Translations under genes and position numbers: made by a program
Notes under the pieces: generated by a model
Told to the model about the DNA's origin: nothing
What the model saw: only the letters and a program-made list of their open reading frames with translations
The model's database searches: none
In this document: piece by piece, positions 5,622 to 7,200 of the stretch
How positions within the stretch are numbered: position 1 is the stretch's first letter
How the letters are laid out: each line of letters starts with the position of its first letter
Source of the DNA: Oscillospiraceae bacterium
Lineage (GTDB): Bacteria > Bacillota > Clostridia > Christensenellales > Aristaeellaceae
Assembly (NCBI GenBank): GCA_031266295.1
Contig: JAISBH010000248.1
Coordinates: forward strand, 1 to 7,200
Direction: 5' to 3'
DNA: 7,200 nt

Positions 5622-6977
5622 ATGTCGTATAATCAGCCTGAGCAGCGGTCTAAACAACTAAAGTGCCTTGTCTGCGGCGCGATAATGCCCGAGGGAACGG
5701 TGGTTTGTCCCGTGTGCGGCGTCGGTTCGGATCGATTCGTTACGATCGACGCGCCGACAGCGGCGTTCAAGCGCGACACGGATCGGCGGTTCCTGATCGC
5801 GGGAGCGGGCATAGCCGGAGTAAGCGCGGCTAAAGCCATACGGGAGCGGGATGATACCGCGGTGATAGTGCTGATAGACGCGGAGGAAGCGCTGCCATAC
5901 AACCGTCCAATGCTGACGAAGAACCTCTTTGGGGCGTTGGCGGTGGATCAGTTCGCGATCTACGACGAATCGTGGTATGAGAGGCAGAGGATCACGCGCG
6001 TTACGGGACAGCGCGTCTCGTCGCTGGATACTAAGGCGAAGATGATCAGGCTGGAGTCCGGTGCGGAGCTGATGTACGATGCGTGCGTTCTGGCGTTGGG
6101 TGCGTCGAGTTTCGTCCCGCCGTTACCGGGCGCGGACGCGGGGAATGTGTTTGCGATACGCTCGCTGAGTGACGCGCAGCGGTTGGAAAAGGCGGCTAAG
6201 TTGGAGGATGTAAGAAGTGCGGTTGTAATCGGGGGCGGTGTGCTGGGGTTGGAGGCGGCTTGGGAACTGCGTAAGTTTAAGCTGGATGTGACGATCGTTG
6301 AGGCGGCGCCGCGCTTGCTGGATCGGAGGGTTGCGCCGGCCGCGTCCGAGATGCTGGCGAGCGTCGTTGAGAAGGCGGGAATGGGTTTGTTGGTTGGCGC
6401 GAAGGTTGATTCGCTGGTGGTTGGAGGGGATGGCGTGAACGCGGTCAAGCTGGCTGACGGCGGGACGATTGCGGCGGATATTGTTATATTCTCGACGGGA
6501 ATTGTGCCGAATGTAAGTGCGGCGAAGGAGTCGGACATAGCGGTCAATCGAGGGATAGTGGTGGATGAGCGGATGCGCTCGAGTGCGGAGGATGTGTTCG
6601 CGTGCGGGGATTGTGCGATATTCGGCGGTGTGCGTTATGGGTTGTGGGCCGAGGCGGCGGAGATGGGCGGCATAGCGGGAGCGAATGCGGCGGGCGACGA
6701 GCGGACGTATAAGCGTGGATTGTTTCCGATGACGCTGAATTCGCTGGGCACGTCGTTGTACGCAGTAGGCGACACGGGAGGCGATCCGAGCAAGGAATAT
6801 AGGACGGTTGAGTTCCGCGACGATGCGAAGGCGACGTTGGCCGCGTATCATTTCGTGGAGCAGCGGTTGACTGGGGTCACGCTGCTAGGCGATGTCAGCG
6901 CGATGCACAGCGTGCAGGAGCAGGTGGAAAAGGGGATAGCATACGAGGAGTTGTTTGGGGAAACCGAGGGTATATGA
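5622..6977 (+). CDS. FAD-dependent NAD(P)H oxidoreductase with N-terminal rubredoxin-like domain
   Basis: The protein has 451 residues. Residues 14-39 are a short rubredoxin-like metal site: Cys15 and Cys18 in CLVCG, Cys29 and Cys32 in CPVCGVGSDRF. Only 10 residues separate the two pairs, closer to the compact rubredoxin domain at the end of rubrerythrin than to a full rubredoxin. From residue 57 follows a two-dinucleotide-fold flavoprotein: the FAD loop GAGIAG at 61-66, LPYNRPMLTKNL, the NAD(P)H loop GGGVLGLE at 204-211, the ALGASS segment between the folds, and the second FAD motif DVFACGD ending at Asp330. A C-terminal domain begins near FPMTLNSLG. No redox CxxxxC pair is seen, so it is not a thioredoxin- or lipoamide-type reductase. 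The closest known role is NADH:rubredoxin oxidoreductase, passing electrons to rubredoxin, rubrerythrin or similar O2/peroxide-detoxifying partners in anaerobes. Here the acceptor centre appears built in. The true electron acceptor is inferred. Confidence 0.88.
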   Translation: MSYNQPEQRSKQLKCLVCGAIMPEGTVVCPVCGVGSDRFVTIDAPTAAFKRDTDRRFLIAGAGIAGVSAAKAIRERDDTAVIVLIDAEEALPYNRPMLTKNLFGALAVDQFAIYDESWYERQRITRVTGQRVSSLDTKAKMIRLESGAELMYDACVLALGASSFVPPLPGADAGNVFAIRSLSDAQRLEKAAKLEDVRSAVVIGGGVLGLEAAWELRKFKLDVTIVEAAPRLLDRRVAPAASEMLASVVEKAGMGLLVGAKVDSLVVGGDGVNAVKLADGGTIAADIVIFSTGIVPNVSAAKESDIAVNRGIVVDERMRSSAEDVFACGDCAIFGGVRYGLWAEAAEMGGIAGANAAGDERTYKRGLFPMTLNSLGTSLYAVGDTGGDPSKEYRTVEFRDDAKATLAAYHFVEQRLTGVTLLGDVSAMHSVQEQVEKGIAYEELFGETEGI

Positions 6978-7022
6978 CAGGCTTGCAGTATGTTTGCGCC
7001 GCAGCCGACCATCGGCGGGGGC

Positions 7023-7101
7023 ACCCCCTCTGTCGCTGCGGCGACATCTCCCCCTAGGGGGGCGATGAGGGTTGTCGGGTGCCTGGCGGGGCGCAAGCAA
7101 C
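7023..7101 (+). repeat. Dispersed structured repeat, copy B (same orientation as copy A)
   Basis: The core 7023-7078 is identical to 1312-1367. It is followed by a 13-base variable segment and CGCAAGCAAC, the same architecture and spacing as copy A. It forms the left arm of the palindrome. Confidence 0.88.
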
Positions 7102-7180
7102 GTTGCTTGCGTGTTGTGGGGTAACAGACACCCCTCATCGCCCCCTCAGGGGGTGATGTCGCCGCAGCGACAGAGGGGGT
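7102..7180 (-). repeat. Dispersed structured repeat, copy C (inverted)
   Basis: Read on the - strand this copy has the core with five differences from copies A and B, then 13 variable bases (7112-7124) and the tail CGCAAGCAAC abutting copy B exactly at 7101/7102. Similarity to copy B continues outward to 7191. The CCCCCTGAGGGGG hairpin here has changed bases compared with CCCCCTAGGGGGG in copies A and B. Confidence 0.85.
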
Positions 7181-7200
7181 GCCCCCGCCGACCTCTCCCC

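Larger units (their letters stand above)
7012..7191. repeat. 180-base imperfect palindrome built from two inverted repeat copies
   Basis: Arms 7012-7101 and 7102-7191 are inverted copies with no spacer. The outer 65 bases of each arm differ at 4 positions. Then come a variable patch of 13 bases with 4 matches (7079-7091 against 7112-7124) and 10 perfectly matching bases that form the centre, CGCAAGCAACGTTGCTTGCG at 7092-7111. Each arm is a copy of the repeat seen at 1312-1390. The first arm's core is identical to that copy over 56 bases. It begins 34 bases after the stop of the oxidoreductase gene, so it could end or protect that transcript, but there is no U-run. The remaining bases to 7200 (CTCTCCCC) may belong to a further extension. 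Confidence 0.88.

Noticed and set aside
6848..7138. Reverse-strand reading frames at 6848-7138 and 1165-1464 sharing a PHRPPRGRCRRSDRGG peptide
   Set aside because: The shared peptide is a translation of the dispersed repeat on the other strand, not a protein family. Such repeat-derived peptides are easily mis-annotated.
7012..7191. Insertion sequence or CRISPR array at the window end
   Set aside because: There is no transposase frame and no regularly spaced direct repeats with unique spacers. The structure is one inverted pair of the dispersed repeat.

Overview
The window looks like chromosomal DNA from a moderately GC-rich member of the Bacillota (Clostridia-like), probably anaerobic. The evidence is the secA-prfB gene order with a programmed frameshift in prfB, a DUF1461/TIGR01906 membrane protein, an AzlCD pair and a rubredoxin-type NADH oxidoreductase. 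TAG, TAA and TGA are all used as stops, so the code is standard. Every gene I accept lies on the + strand.

Layout: (1) 2-130, the last codons of secA, ending in the SEC-C zinc-binding motif. (2) 195-1290, prfB (peptide chain release factor 2), which is read only through a +1 frameshift at CTT TAA C (267-273). The shift-site stop is TAA instead of the usual TGA. (3) 1291-1767, 477 bases without a gene: one copy of a dispersed repeat (1312-1390), an array of short hairpins (1431-1575) and a leader with competing stems (1630-1742). (4) 1768-6977, six tightly packed genes: a GNAT acetyltransferase fused to a KynB-like cyclase/hydrolase, a four-helix DUF1461 membrane protein, tsaD, azlC, azlD, and an FAD/NAD(H) oxidoreductase with an N-terminal rubredoxin-like domain. 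The first five are overlapping or 1-4 bases apart and the sixth follows after 27 bases, so they are probably cotranscribed. (5) 6978-7200, a 180-base imperfect palindrome made of two more copies of the dispersed repeat, meeting tail to tail at 7101/7102.

The six-gene block has no single obvious pathway. tsaD is translation housekeeping (tRNA t6A), azlCD exports branched-chain amino acids, the last gene supplies electrons to rubredoxin-type acceptors, and the first gene is an uncharacterised two-enzyme fusion. The block is bounded on both sides by the same repeat, which sits just after a gene end each time. The points most worth a second look are the TAA-type RF2 frameshift site, the GNAT-cyclase fusion, and the repeat/palindrome architecture. 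I do not see a defence system, CRISPR array, transposase, tRNA or rRNA.
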